NCBI RefSeq assembly: GCF_022539315.1
Contig: NC_066322.1
Location: 22,454,765 to 22,518,764, forward strand
Length of the DNA stretch: 64,000 nt
Origin: Serinus canaria
Taxonomy: Eukaryota; Chordata; Aves; Passeriformes; Fringillidae
Reading direction: 5' to 3'
Numbering within the stretch: the stretch's first letter is position 1; the number at the start of each line of letters is the position of its first letter. A program made the position numbers and the translations under genes. The notes beneath the pieces were generated by a model. The model ran no database searches and had not been told where the DNA came from. It saw nothing but the letters and a program-made list of their open reading frames with translations. Below, piece after piece: positions 1 to 12,683 of this stretch.

Positions 1-2292
1 GTTTTAGGAAATCTTTTTCAATTAATTTGGAAGCGTTGTTCCAGTTAATAGAATCAATGCCTGTTGCTATTTATCTTCAGGGAATGTTTTGTTTCTAAGC
101 AAATTAAATCCCAAAGGACAGAAAGTTGTATTTTAGCAGGCTCCCAATATGTTTTCTGTTTGAAACAGTTGCAAATGTGCTGGTTGCTTTTAAAGCATAT
201 AACATGACTTCAACTTCTGTGCAAAAGGCTGTGAAAGAGATTTTGGATGTACCATTTCCCAGGGGAAGAAAATCCATTGGAACAGAAATCACATCAAGAT
301 TTCCACACAACAGCTAATATACTCTGCAGTCCTGCTGTTAGTCTGACAGTGCCTTCCCTCTGCTGTCATGGATTTGTTTATCCTCATCAAAGCTGGACCT
401 GTCTGAGTGGGTGACAGTGTTCTAAGCAGGCTGCCAGCACGTGGGCATGTCAGGAAGAGCTCTAACAAACCTCCCCAGGCACAAGGAACTGCAGTTAGCC
501 CTGCATCCAGGAAGGACACACACCTGGAGTCACTCAGCTTACTTATCCCTGGTCAAAAAATATTTTATTTAGAACAAAAGAACCCATGCCCACCCCTCCC
601 ACATCCCCCCACACTCTCTGAGGCCATTTCTTTATTGCACAGTTCCTCTTTCCTTTGGGAGTCAACCATTGCTTCCTCTACCCCAAACTAGAGCTCATTC
701 CTGCTGCTGTAAGGAAGTCAGCTATGCCTTTTTGACTCCCAAACCAGAAAAACCAAAATAAAAGCAGGTTCACATACAAAAAGGGCACAGCTTCACAAGT
801 TTATGTTCAGTGACACCCAACAGCAGATATTCACCACTCACATGTGCTAATACTTTCTCAAACATTGCCTGATTTCCCCTCCCCAGCCTTTTCCTAATGT
901 CACAGTTTTCCTGCTCATAATCTTCCTCACTCATAACAGATCCTGAGGCTCTGACCATTGCAAACCACAGAGCACTCCCTCAGTTTTTCCTCCCTGCAGG
1001 CTGAACTCTTCATCCCTGCATGAAGTGTGTGTGACACTGTGATGGATTCACAGCAGAACTTTGTATTTAAGCAAATTTTACCTGTACAGATGTGAAGATT
1101 GCATTAAAACTAGAAAACATTCATGCTTCACTTTACTTAGTTAGATATAAGGGGATAGCACAAGCTAACAGAACTAACAGTAGAAACACAAGAAAATCTA
1201 CCACTTAAAGGATGCTTATTAAGCAAATTATCTCCTTTCTCTCAAATGTCATGCTGAGATGGCACAGGTCCTGTAAGGTGCTTAAGCCAAGTGTAAAGGA
1301 TTTACTGTGCAGTGGTTATTTACTATGATATGTCAGCATCTCCTTCAAGTAAAGGTGAAATGAGCTGGTGGAATACAAAACACTATACCATGATTAAAGA
1401 AGAAAAGTCAAAAGATTGGGCACTTATCAGGTAATATAAATTCCTTAGAGCCAAAGAAAGGATGACCATAATAATTCATGAATAATTTACCTAAAGATAA
1501 ACCATTTGCAACAATAATCAACCAGAAATAAGGAGCTATTCTGAGCTAATTAATGTCCCCATTTAAGCACTGATGACAGCCTTGCACTACTGGGCACTGG
1601 GTAAGAGATAATCCACAGAGGGCAGTGAAGCAGAGTTTTGCTGCCTCCCATTTGAGAGCAGTGTGGCTTTTCTCAATTGGAGATCTGGATATTCCTGTAG
1701 CAGATGGATTATCTGAGAACAGCTTATGGACAGCTGTAGTGCTTCTACTTACAGCACAGCCAAAAACACACATAAAGTCACTGCAAAAGCTTTTTCAGGA
1801 GAAGTTTGATACAGGGTCAAGGTCTGTAATGCAATATACACAGATATAACCATATTTGTCTTTCAAGGAAGAAGTGACACTTTCCCCTCTAGCTTTTCAA
1901 GCCTGACATATTTCAACAAAGTCTATATCCTCTTAATGTTTCCTACCCATAACAATTATGGAAAAATTGGAAAAAAATATCATATTTGTATTTAAATCAC
2001 TACATTCCAAACCAAGAAACAGCACCCTGAATTCAAGTATACCTCAGATGCAATCTATGCCAGTTACTCTTGTGGGGCATCTCATTATCCAGAACATACT
2101 GGATTAGAATATAATGAGCTATAAAACAAAATATTAGAACTGTATACTTTGTTACTAGCATGTTAACAATAATTACTAAGTGTCATTACTACTTTTGTTG
2201 TTGTTTTACTGGGAACTCGTTGCATTATTCATGTTTATCACCCAGTTATCTGCCTCTCCCTCCTCTGTTTTTCTTCCTCTCCTTCACATCAG
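1..2292. other. Noncoding stretch, no gene recognised
   Basis: AT-rich vertebrate-type sequence with stop codons scattered through all frames and almost no CpG. A pyrimidine-rich patch near 588-611 is the only compositional oddity. The small open frames here are rich in Ser, Cys and His and lack splice or start context, so I treat them as chance. The last part, about 2248-2292, becomes a long C/T tract that leads into the exon-like interval listed next. Confidence 0.7.
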
Positions 2293-2441
2293 AGAAGATT
2301 CAGTGCAACAGCACAGAGGCACAGCAACTTGGTAATGTGCTGTTCATCACAAATTACAACTCACATTTCACTGCTTTGCTAAATGCAAATAGCAAGGACT
2401 TGAGGAAATCATTAACAAGATCTTATTCTGAATTTTGGATG
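2293..2441 (+). other. Candidate exon-like interval, unknown product
   Basis: A pyrimidine tract of roughly 45 bases ends in catcag at 2287-2292, which is a very good 3' splice site. The frame after it stays open to a stop near 2496 and reads EKIQCNSTEAQQLGNVLFIT at its start, a balanced composition unlike most chance frames nearby. Possible donors are ATG/GTAATT after 2441 and TTG/GTAATG after 2331; the latter would give a 39-nt exon. Both donors are only fair. I recognise no family or domain. It could be a real exon, a relic, or chance, and the last is most likely. Confidence 0.12.
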
Positions 2442-4385
2442 GTAATTGAGCATATAGAGACAGCTAAGTCATTACTCATTTTTCTAGGAATTAAATAATT
2501 CTCAGTTTGAATTAAGCCATTAGAAATCACTTCACTAGTTAGCTCATGGAATGCTGTGTTTAATCACTACCCATTCAGCTAGGATAGCCAGCTTTCATTA
2601 GAAGGAACTGATCCAATTCAGACCATACAGCAAGACTCAGTTCCTACACCAGGCTTTGGGGCTGAAGCTAGGTTTGGGGCAGCTGTGTGTCAGCTGTGTG
2701 ACAAATCCCTGCCTTCCCTGCACAGTTCAGAACAAGTCTGGGCTGCAAAGTGAGGACTGAACCAGAGAGTTCCTCTAATGGTCTGTGTGAGAGGTGCAGA
2801 GACAGCAGAAATACCCGAGTCACACGGCTCACAGGTGTCCACAGAAGATGTTTTTGGTTTATCTACCCAGAGAGCAATGTGAGTCTGTAAATGCTGCATG
2901 TTACACACCCATGGCTTGGATTTTGGCCCCAGTATGACCAGAGTGAGGGTCCCAGCTCCAGCTGGATGGAAAGCCATGGCCCCAGGGTGCCTCTGCAGCA
3001 GGTGGATTTGCTGTGTGCACTCACTGAACAGGGAAGGATTGTGTGCTGTGAGAGGCCAGAGCATTCCTCGGAATGTTGATCCCTGGAGTTCTGAAATAAT
3101 GTCTGTGTCCTTAGAGCCCTGAGGTTTTTCCCACGAATAAAGGTTTTAGAACCATGAGCTAAAAGCAGTTAGAAATGGAAAAGCCTTGGATAATCACATC
3201 TACACAGAGATAAGGAAATAAAGTCTCACAAAGTTCACACTCTGAATTAAATGTTGAATTCACCAACAGTACTCTTCCTAGGAAGATGGTGATTTGGACA
3301 AGCATCATGCAAAATAAAATTGCATTTGTTTCATGGTAAGAATGTGAAAGTTGAAGTTTCAGAAAGCAGTATGCAAAACCAGCATCCTGGGGGGTAGTGT
3401 GGTGCTCAATGAGGGTCACCTCCCACAAAGTTACAATTCCCTGCGTGCAATCTGCACTTCTCTAATGTGAAGAGATGGAAAGTCAATGTATCCTAATGGA
3501 TGTGTTGACTCCCTGATGGCCGGGTCAGGTTTACAAACTGTCTGTGCTTTGTATTTCCTTCTGTTCATGCTTGGAAGGCTGACTCAATCAGCAAAGGGAG
3601 CAAAGCACTGATCACTTCAGGAGATCCCTTTCCAGTGGGCTGAATAAATTCAGGGGAAAAACACCCTAACAGCAAGCCCTAATGGTTTCTTTAGAGTCTC
3701 TCAAAACCAGTAATTCTGCAAATGCAGAGACACTTCTACCTACACTGCAAGGCTAGGTGCTATTTAATGATTGTTTTTAAATTCCAATGTACTGCTTTGA
3801 GTGGGTTACTGTTTGGTTTGGGTGTTTCGTTTTTATAAAATCTAGTTTTTGGTTTTTTTTTTTAATCCTAGACTGAAGATATTTGTCAGACACTAAAAAG
3901 AAAGGGGGGGGTGGGAAATTCCAGATACTGTTTGGAACTGTCTATTTTGTCATTTTTATTCTGAGTAGACCCATGGTTAAGAGAAATGTGGAAACAGTTG
4001 ATCATTAAAGATTAATACTGTGGGAGATTACACTATCAGAAAGAACTGCATTATTTATAGAAAAATACATTAATTTTCAAACCTTTCTCTGACAACTACT
4101 CTACTTATGGATTTGAAAATTCAATTGCACTTGAATTAAGGAGTTGGCTCCTACCCTGTTATTCACTGTCAAAGCTACAATCCAGAAGATTTATAGCAAC
4201 ATAAAGAATTAGATGAGCACAAAATTGAAACACTCAGCAGTGAAAGATATCAATTAAAAAAGGATAAAAAACCCCCACACCTGTGATGTTTTTTCAGCTG
4301 CACAGTGGCTCTGGCTGTGGCAAATTCTGCTCAATAGAGATGGTACCAATAAAAAAGTAAAGCAACTGTATTCTCATGACTAATC
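2442..4385. other. Noncoding stretch
   Basis: No gene recognised. It contains an 11-T run near 3853-3863 and a 7-G run near 3905-3911. The region about 2640-3070 is more GC-rich than its surroundings and carries overlapping short frames on both strands, none with splice context or a recognisable domain. Confidence 0.65.
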
Positions 4386-4402
4386 TTTTTTTTTTTTTTC
4401 CA
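4386..4402 (+). other. Strong 3' splice-site look-alike
   Basis: Fourteen T residues (4386-4399) are followed by ccag, and a branch-point-like tgactaat lies just upstream at about 4377-4384. The sequence after the AG is open for about 38 codons in one frame before a stop. No good donor was found within that frame, so this is more likely a poly-T tract that happens to end in CAG than a working acceptor. Confidence 0.12.
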
Positions 4403-5087
4403 GAAAGGCCCACTTTGCACAATCTCAGAATTTGTTATCATGCATCTATCTCACAGATACAATTTTTTGAAGAAACTAAAAACATTTGTGATAATTTCTG
4501 GCAGTAGACACAGAATCTAACTCTTCCAAGACAAAACATTATCGTTTTCTAGCATCCCATTACTCAGAAACTTACTCAGATTTTGGGCTGATGTCAACAT
4601 GGCCTTTTATAAATGAAGATTCTTTCTTATATTCTTATAATTTAATGGTAAAGAGCTCATTCTGGCAAACTACAGGGTGGCAGGCAACATTCTTCTTTCC
4701 TCTGACTCTAAGGAGTCATTCAACTTAAGAGAAAAATCCCTCAACTGCACATTAGGATCCTACAGAGATTTTGGTAATAGGCTGTCAACATTTCCAGTTT
4801 CAGCAATTACCCAAGAGAAGAATCCTTAATGAATTAAACAGTCTGCTAATTTACTGGAATTGTCTCATTGTCCATACCTTTAGTACTTTCTGTACATGAA
4901 GAATATTTCTTGTTCTTTTTCCCCTTTCCCTGACAACTGTTAATCAAAATGCATATTCAGATTTAATTTTACTCACATCTATTTGTGCTTGGGGAGATTG
5001 GTTTTACTGAAATAAATTTCAATACAAAATTATCATTTTTGGAACGTCTTTTGTTATTTTTTTTGGTGAAAAATCCAAGACACATTC

Positions 5088-5088
5088 A

Positions 5089-5115
<27 letters not shown>
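5088..5115 (+). repeat. A28 homopolymer
   Basis: Twenty-eight uninterrupted A residues. There is no AATAAA signal at the usual distance upstream, no flanking direct repeat that I could find, and no recognisable retrocopy body. I therefore call it a mononucleotide microsatellite rather than the tail of a retroposed transcript. Confidence 0.9.
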
Positions 5116-5119
<4 letters not shown>

Positions 5120-8100
5120 AATGCAACCCCCATTGTTCCCATTTATAATGGAGCAAAATTAAGTCTTCACTCAGCTCAGTTATGTTTCCATAAATATGTA
5201 ATCACAGTACGAGGCAGCTCCTTTATCCAGGAGCTCTAACTGACCTTTAAACAGACTCTCTTGGCCCCAGAGCAGCAGGTTCATGCAGGAAGAGATCAGG
5301 TCAGCCCCTCTGAGACAGCTCCTGTTTTAGGAGAGCAAAGCTGCTGCTTCTGCCACCACCTGAAATCCCAGGCTGGGCTCACCTGGGTGACCAAGGCATT
5401 CAGATCACAATGGAAAGGAGGAGCCCACTCTGAGATTTTTTTTGGGAAGCACTCTCCCAGGAAAGCACTGAGCAGATCCCTAAAACTCACTAAATAAGTA
5501 ATTAAAAAGATGTGCTCAGATATTCAAGAATACTGGAGAAATGTTTTCTTTTGTCTTGTCTCATACAATTGCATCCTGAGCAATGTAATGGCAAACTGTA
5601 AGTCTATAAAATTAATATAAAGACTGATTTCTGCATAGCCCAACCACAAACATAAAATAGGTGCCAAGGCAGTGACACAGACACATCTTTCTTGTAGCTT
5701 TTCTTTTTGTTTTTGGGGTTTTGCTTACTATTGTAATTATTTAGAGATCTATTTGTAAGTAATATCCCTTCTGTGCAATGCCAGAGTTCCCAAAATTCTC
5801 TGGATTTCAGAAGCTCCTGAAGTGAGCTCTGCTGACTTTCACTTGCTGGGGTATGTACAGAGCTCCCAGCTCTATAACAGCTCTGAAACTCGGGACTGCA
5901 CTGTCACAGAGAAGTCAAAAGGAACAAAGATGCACATCTTGGACTGCATTTTGTTGTGCTTTCCAAAAGTCAATGGCAGAAGTGAAACATGACCTGGAGT
6001 GCACCAACAAGCCACATCCAGCAAACATTATAAACCACCCAAATGCCCAAGGATCAATGCCTAAGGAAGAAACCAGTAATTTTCTCCTCTAACTTCAGAT
6101 GGAGTCAAACCAAAATTAAACATTTTTCTACTGCTGGGATGGAAAGGGAAACCCTTTGACCTCTATTATACCTGCAATTATGAAGCCATTAAGGGGGCCA
6201 AGAAATCAAGGAACTAAGAATATTGATAAATTTGCTGAAGTGCTTTATAAAGGAAACATCTACTGCTGTCCAGCTATCACAAGAAATTCTTAAGAACACA
6301 GCATAAAAATGATTCAGTACAACTCTGCCAGTGACTTTACAGATGTGTCATGCTACCACAGCATCAGTCCAGGCAATATGACTTCTCTTACCCTTTCTAG
6401 AATACTTGCAACATTTCTTTACTTGTTTCTAAAGTTAAAAGACATTGGACAAAAGCATCTTTGATTTTTTACTGGAGTATAACAGCCAACACTGCACCAC
6501 TCTGCAGCTCTACTGCACAAATACAAGCTCTAGCCAAAATACCTCACAGCAAACAAACAAACAAAATCAAAACAAAACAAAAAAAGAAAAATAAATTAAA
6601 AATCACAGACAACACATTGTACCCTTTTTACAGATGAGGGCCTGGGGCCCAAACACAGCAAGACCCTCAGAAATAGAATTTTCATCAAAGACCTCAACTG
6701 AGCACAAACCCCTTTAGGTCATTAACCATCTTGCCACTGCTCAGTCTCCCTTTTACAGCCAACTGGGGGGCTTTTGTTGTTTATTTACTTTTAAAGCAAA
6801 ACAAACAAACAAAGGCCATAAAACCCTCTGCTACCATACAATAAAAAAATCAAACTCAACTTTGTTGAAAATATTGAGTTAGGAAGAAACTGTTCAGCAC
6901 CCAATACTTTGCTGCAATTCATAATAGCCAGTACAAATCTGGTTTCTATATCTTCCCTGCAATAAAACATTCACTGCCATTAAGAACATTATTTCCATAT
7001 TACATACAAAATCATCAGTTCTAATAATTTTCTAGCTGCCTGGGAAACAGAGGCTGTTAATATTCATATTGAATTATAAGCTTTTCATATAGCCTCAACA
7101 ATTATTGTAATGAATGTTTCAATAGGTGTGTGATATTGGTTTTCAGTGATATTAAATTATTCAAATTGATTGTAGCCATTATGACCCTAATTTATGACAT
7201 TGCATTATTACAATGTAATTGCCTTCCCCATGTTTGGGATACACCTTGGTTGCTGATGAAGCTCTGTGAGCTCCCCAGAGCACATGGCATCCAGCTCAGG
7301 CAGCAATGCAGGTGCCACTGCAGTGTTCCAGCAGTGCAGACACCAGGGAGTGGGGCATGAAGGGCAAAGACCAAACAAAATCTGTTTTCTAGGGCTTAGG
7401 ACAGCACAGAGGTGTTTCTCTCCCTCCCACCTTGTCCCTTTTCCAATTCAGGACTCGAGTTCAGGCCAGGTACAACTTGTCTTCCCTTGGGATTGTGGCC
7501 ATGTCCTGGACACTATTTCACAGTTCTGTAAAGCAGAAGGACCACAGCTGACCTTCAGGTGTCAGGTACTTGATAGAAACCTCCCATCCTGTCATTTGTT
7601 AGAAATCTGATACCATGACTTACTCTGAGCTGAACCTAAATGAAATTATTTAGGGCTTGGGTAATCAGACTCATCCCAGTGGTGTGTTTGAACTTTGTCT
7701 CAAAGAGTGTCATGTTGTATAATTATGAAAAATTCTCCTCTTTCCAGGGCTACCTCCTCTGCTGGTGCAAAGGCAGAATTAAATAGACATATCAGCTAGC
7801 ACCAGGTCATTTCTTAGACCAGATATCATATTTTTTTGCAAGCAAATGCTATTCTAAGCCTCCTAATTTTGCTTTAATAAATAGAATCACTGATAGTTAT
7901 GTAAACAAAATATTAGCCTTTTGCTACATTACACATTTTCTGAAACGTCCCTAAAAATCAATCTTGCATCCTTGTGGCCATATTTTGGAGCTACAAAAAC
8001 CAAGTCAGACAATAAACTCTCATTTTTCATTGAAGCAACAGAGCTGTTTCATTTTTCCAGAGAACTTGGTCATTATCTTGTCATGGTCATATAAATCCCT

Positions 8101-10769
8101 TTCCCTACATCCCTTGTCTTCTGCCAGTTTACTTGTTAAATAAAAGTTTTCTACCAGCTCCTGCTTGCAATGTAAACCCTGGTAATCACAAAACCAGAGA
8201 ATATATTCTGAAAAACAAATAAATGAACCTCACCACTCCCCCGCCAAAAAAACCCAAACAAACAAAAACCTAAAAAACCAAAACACCACCTACTCCCAAA
8301 CCATGCAGGTAGTAAATCTATTGCTATTTTACCAGCATTTATCCCTTGGCACATTGTACAACTTAAAGGTGAGGCCATTCTTCCCTAGGACCCCACAATG
8401 TCTTCACCTGTGCTTATCCTAGAAAAGGACATTATCCCACACATACAGCCTGCAGCTGCAAGGCACAGACCTCAATAACATCCACCTGGATTCTATGGAG
8501 GACAACATTAATTGTTATTTCTTACAAAAACACTCCTTTCTTGATCTTTAATTGTGATTTTACTATCTAAAGTTTAAAACCACGTGGGGAAATCAGAAGT
8601 TGGAAGAAATGGGTTGTTTTCAGACTTGGTTTCCCTGAAGACGGGCTTGCTTTGTCACTTATGAGTTCTAACAGTGTGAGCCCCTTTAATTGAAAGGCTG
8701 CTGGTTTTTCCAAAGCACCTCCAGTTCCTGTGCATAATTTTATAAATGTCTTTTTATTAGTTCTTAAATTCTCTTCCACTGTAGGTCTGCTTTGGGGACT
8801 TTGGTAATTATCTAATTTACCTCAAATCCTGACCCCTGGGTTACTGGCAGGAAACTGATTGCCCTTTACCTCTTTTTCTATTAACTGCATTCTTAGAACT
8901 GAAAGAATAAAAAGCCATCATGAAATGAAATTACACAAAGGTCAGCTGTGGGGATGGCTTTTTCCTTCCCATGGCATTAGTTCCACATTAACTCTGATAA
9001 ACCAGAAGGTGGATCTGAAGGTACTGCTGGACTTTGCCAGTGTTTGCAGGCACAGAGGTTTTTCCATACTCTCCACATTCTTGTTACCATGGACTTCAAC
9101 AATGTTGAAAGCAACAAAAGCTGTCCAAAACACCATGGGGTTTTTGGGGTTGTTTTCAATGATTCACTTAAGGAAACAATTTAATGAAAATTTATCAGAG
9201 ATTAACCATTTTTCTATTATTTAAAAAAAAAAACTTGAGCAGACCACTCCTAAAACAAAATCAATATCCCATGATCCCAGCAATGAACATGACAAGTTAT
9301 TTGTTAAAGCAAACAGTTTGAAAATAAGGAAGAAAATATGTATGTAAAAATTAATCTTCAGAGGGAGGGAGGTGAGTACTGAGGAGGCTCACATATAAGA
9401 TTTGCAAATAGAAAATGCTATAAAGCATCTGACAAGGTCTAAATTAATGGCATTTCCAGTCTCAGTGAATGCACATGACTCAAAGTGCATGCTAACCTAT
9501 TGGAAAAATATAGAAAAAAGGAAAAGATCCTGATGTTTACTTGTCTTTCACATGGAAGGCAGCGTTTGAAAGCTCACTGAAAGGATTTACAATACCCTGA
9601 AAGAGTTCCCTCTGAGTTCAGTGGCCCTCAGAGGAGCCCTCTGGGGAAGAGAAGGAGAGTAGAAAAGGTTTACAAAGGATACTTTTGATTAAAAATGAAT
9701 CTTCAAGAGGAAATTAAAAGAAAACCAATTGACTGCATTTACATCTGTTCTGGCACAGGTTCATATGAAATGCTGTGAACTGCACTGCCAGAAATTAAAT
9801 GAATAATGGTAAGAGATTTCAAACTAGAACAGTTTAAAGAACCTGGTTAAGAAATATCATTGAGGCACCTCCTGTGATGAACACCTGCCAGAGACTGACA
9901 GGGCCCTCCTGAACACCAGAGGTTGGAAATGTGTCCTTTGTGCTGATTAACAAACTTGGGTCTGGGGGAGCAGGTGTGAAATTGTCACCACTGGAGAGTT
10001 CCAGCTGGGTTCTGTAGAACAAATAACAAAGACTTTCAGAGAATTCCAGTGAATTCAGTTTACAAAGCTCCAGTCTTACCTGTGATGTGTAAGAAGGGAT
10101 AGAGGACATTGAGTGGAGTTTTATTTTGCATTTTGTTTCTGTTTCATACCAAAAGGGGAGGCTCACAGGACACACTACTGGCTGGGAGGATTGCCCTTTG
10201 ATTCCCCTCTCTAGCACACAGGCCTCCTTAGGACTGAGCAAAACCTGCACATTTACATCTCAGGGCTTCTAATGCCTTGAGGGTATAATTGCTGGCCAGG
10301 CACAAGTACACTGAGTTTCAAGGAACCCTCTGCAGGATGGCTGGGGAAAGAGGAGATGGAGTACAAATGTCTATCAGCAAAAGCCTGTGTTCTTGGGCAG
10401 CCAGAAGACAAATGCAAGCTCATCTCCTTGGCAGGTGCTTAAGACAGTTTATTCCAACAGTGGCTTGTCTCTTTTTAGAATTCCAAGGGTTTGAGGAGAA
10501 AAGATTGGGTGCATTTATTTTATAGGAAAGGCACTAAACCACATGACCCAGCAGGACATAAATGCTTTTCCTTCCTCCATTGCAATGCCTGTTTTCTGAG
10601 TGGATGTGAATATAGAAAACTTGAACTAGGCAGGTATTGCTTGAGTTCTCAGTACCATCTATAAAATCAACACCAGCAGCTTTTAATTGCCTTTTAACTG
10701 CCTCTTTTCTCATATGAGGCCACTTCAGAAATTGAGCAAATGTGGAACAAGGGGATTAAGGTTTGAATT
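5116..10769. other. Noncoding stretch with A-rich tracts
   Basis: No gene recognised. Low-complexity A/AAAC-rich sequence occurs at about 6550-6603 and 8245-8285. A donor-like GAG/GTGAGT sits at about 9370-9377 without a convincing acceptor or exon body. Frames such as 7266-7610 (+) and 9834-10250 (-) have no splice context or recognisable family and look like chance. Confidence 0.65.
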
Positions 10770-10830
10770 TCTGCCTTGAGCCACATGCCTCTTTCATGAC
10801 CCTGAGCTGGTCACTTAAACTTAGGTATTC
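10770..10830 (+). repeat. Possible MIR/CORE-SINE-like relic
   Basis: At 10797-10821 the wording tgaccctgagctggtcactt followed by aaact resembles the core of MIR-type tRNA-derived SINEs, whose consensus carries a tgaccttgggcaagtcacttaa block followed by a cctc-rich segment. The similarity is short and boundaries are not visible. An alignment to a repeat library is needed to confirm it. Confidence 0.25.
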
Positions 10831-12084
10831 AAAATTACCTAAAGGATTGCAAAGCAAATAAACTGCTGCAGTTACCTTGCTGTAGAGTTTCTTCCACTTC
10901 CCTGGATCAAAATGGTGACAGTGCAGGTCCTCCAGCCTTTCTGAGCTTTCTGTGAAGAACTGCAAAGCGCTGGCTTCCCTGTAGAGAGCCCTCTCAGGGA
11001 GCACCAGAAGCAGCTCCCTGAAGGAGGGTGAGCAGGAGCCCAAGGTGACTGTCCCTGTCAGGCTGTGTCCCTGCCAGCTGGCACCACCCCACAGAGCTGA
11101 GCAGGGAGCTCAGGCAGGAGAGGGATGCAAGAGACAGCCTGGCAGAGCCCAGGGGGAGCAGCAGGGAAAGGGGAGGCAGGGCAGCCTGCTGAGGCATTGA
11201 AAGCCTACAGCTGCCCTAGGGGCCATGGCAATCCCCAGGTGCATGGGTTTCAGAAGTGAGATGAATTAAACAGCTGCAATCTAGTCCAGTTTGCTCTCCA
11301 GCAACACAGAAGGAAGCTGGCCCAAGTGCCAGGCTGTCCAGGAGACAGACAGGCAGTAATGAGATGAGAAGAGCTTGGCTGGAGTGGGGAGAGCTCTGCT
11401 GGCAGGGCTGTGGGGAAAGGCTTGTGCAGCACCTGCTCCCAGCATGGCTGGCTCCAGCATCACACTTCTGTAGGCAGCAGTTCTTCTCCTGAAAGGAATG
11501 AAACAATCACATACAATATTCCCTAGGCATGATGTTTCTTTTTAAATATTTAAAACCAGCAGAAAGAACCCATCAGAATATCAAGAAATTGAAATACAGC
11601 TACCAAGACACAGCTATGACTTTATAGACTGAAGATGCAAATTTGCTGTGTGGATATGATCAAACAGTTTTCTGGGTTTTAAGAAATAACTTCCTCCTGG
11701 CTGCACACAAGAGCATTTTGATAAGACTGTGTGCCAGGGAATTTATCACTTTGAAAATATTCAGATATAGTAGGTTTGGTGCATGTAAATAAGGACAAAG
11801 ACAGGTCAATGCATACATGTAACCTTTATTGCTACATGCTAATCCAGCTAGATGTTGGGTAATTCATTCTTTTACCTGCATTACCAATTACTTTCTGTGA
11901 ATACACCACAGAGAAAAAAAAAATACATGGAAAACACTTCATTGTTGCATATAGGTAAAACCTTACAAAAGAAAGGCCTTGTGAAATCAGGCCTTGCTGA
12001 TTTGCCTGAGCTAAAGCCAGCCTGTTAAATTCCATGAGAAGAGAATTGTAAGAATGAGAACCAGTTTGCATAGCTCTCTATTCT
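10831..12084. other. Noncoding stretch, GC-richer patch
   Basis: About 10940-11480 is clearly GC-richer than its surroundings and rich in CAGC/GCTG and CCTG words, but remains CpG-poor. Several overlapping frames occur on the minus strand (10756-11043, 10994-11197, 11216-11506). They are Leu/Ser/Ala-rich and show no domain. This looks like ordinary C/T-rich avian noncoding DNA. Confidence 0.55.
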
Positions 12085-12396
12085 TGTGAGAAAACAGCTT
12101 GCACCTGCAAAAATAAGAAGTCTGTCCTGTGAACATCCATGAAGAAAAACTGTAAACTCTCTAGAAAAGGGAAGTTTTGAGGGACATGTACACTAGCCAT
12201 CACCAACCAATGAGCTGAGTGTCAGTGCATTGTTCACCAGTTAAATTTAACACAGTGCCCTCTGGTATTTCCATAAATATGAGCTAAGTGAATAAAGATT
12301 GGAGTGTTCTGCATGAAGAATCAAGTGTCTTGTGTGTCTCTGCTGAGACACTTCCTGTCTCACCAATTCCATCTCTGTGTCCTGGTATCTACTACA
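12085..12396 (+). mobile_element. Decayed solo LTR, ERVK/alpharetrovirus-like
   Basis: The promoter-polyadenylation order of a retroviral LTR is visible on the plus strand: CCAAT at 12207-12211, a TATA-like ataaatat at 12273-12280, and AATAAA at 12291-12296. The 18-base spacing between TATA-like box and AATAAA implies a very short R region, as in avian alpharetrovirus and ERVK-type LTRs. A U5-like segment follows with an 8-bp inverted repeat (aagtgtct at 12323-12330, agacactt at 12346-12353). The proposed ends are TGTGAG at 12085 and CTACA ending at 12396, supported only by TG/CA ends. The flanking six bases match in only four positions, so the borders and a target-site duplication are uncertain. 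CpG is almost absent, which suggests an old insertion. No gag, pol or env sequence is seen beside it. Confidence 0.45.
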
Positions 12397-12658
12397 GATC
12401 CTGTGCAGTCAAGTATCAGGTTTTATGGGAAAATTAAATTATTTTTCAATGTGAAAGGCAGAAGAAAATGGAACTTAAACCCCTTTTTTGCTGAAATAAT
12501 AGCTCTAATTATTTGTCCCCATTAAAATTTATCACTGACAAACTTAAAACCAGTTTTCATAAGCTATTAATATAATATTATCTGTCCTTTCCAACACTCA
12601 CAAGGAATTGTCACAAGCTCAACTTTTGGGTACACGACAGAGGCAGAGTAATATTACC

Positions 12659-12683
12659 ATTAATTACTGTAATTAATGCAAAT
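12659..12683. promoter_or_regulatory. Homeodomain palindrome next to POU octamer
   Basis: A perfect 9-bp inverted repeat, attaattac and gtaattaat separated by one base (12659-12677), contains paired TAATTA homeodomain core sites. It overlaps an exact octamer ATGCAAAT at 12676-12683, the binding word of POU factors, followed by tatgcaaa. Such clusters occur in developmental enhancers, but AT-rich DNA also yields them by chance. No flanking gene is visible to suggest a target. Confidence 0.2.

Noticed and set aside
5088..5115. A28 as the tail of a processed pseudogene or retroposon
   Set aside because: No upstream polyadenylation signal, no recognisable transcript body and no target-site duplication.
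9834..10250. 138-codon minus-strand frame
   Set aside because: No recognisable domain and no paired splice sites; composition typical of noncoding frames here.
11216..11506. GC-richer patch with overlapping frames as a possible exon cluster or CpG island
   Set aside because: It is CpG-poor, the frames are low-complexity Leu/Ser/Ala, and no splice pairs bound them.
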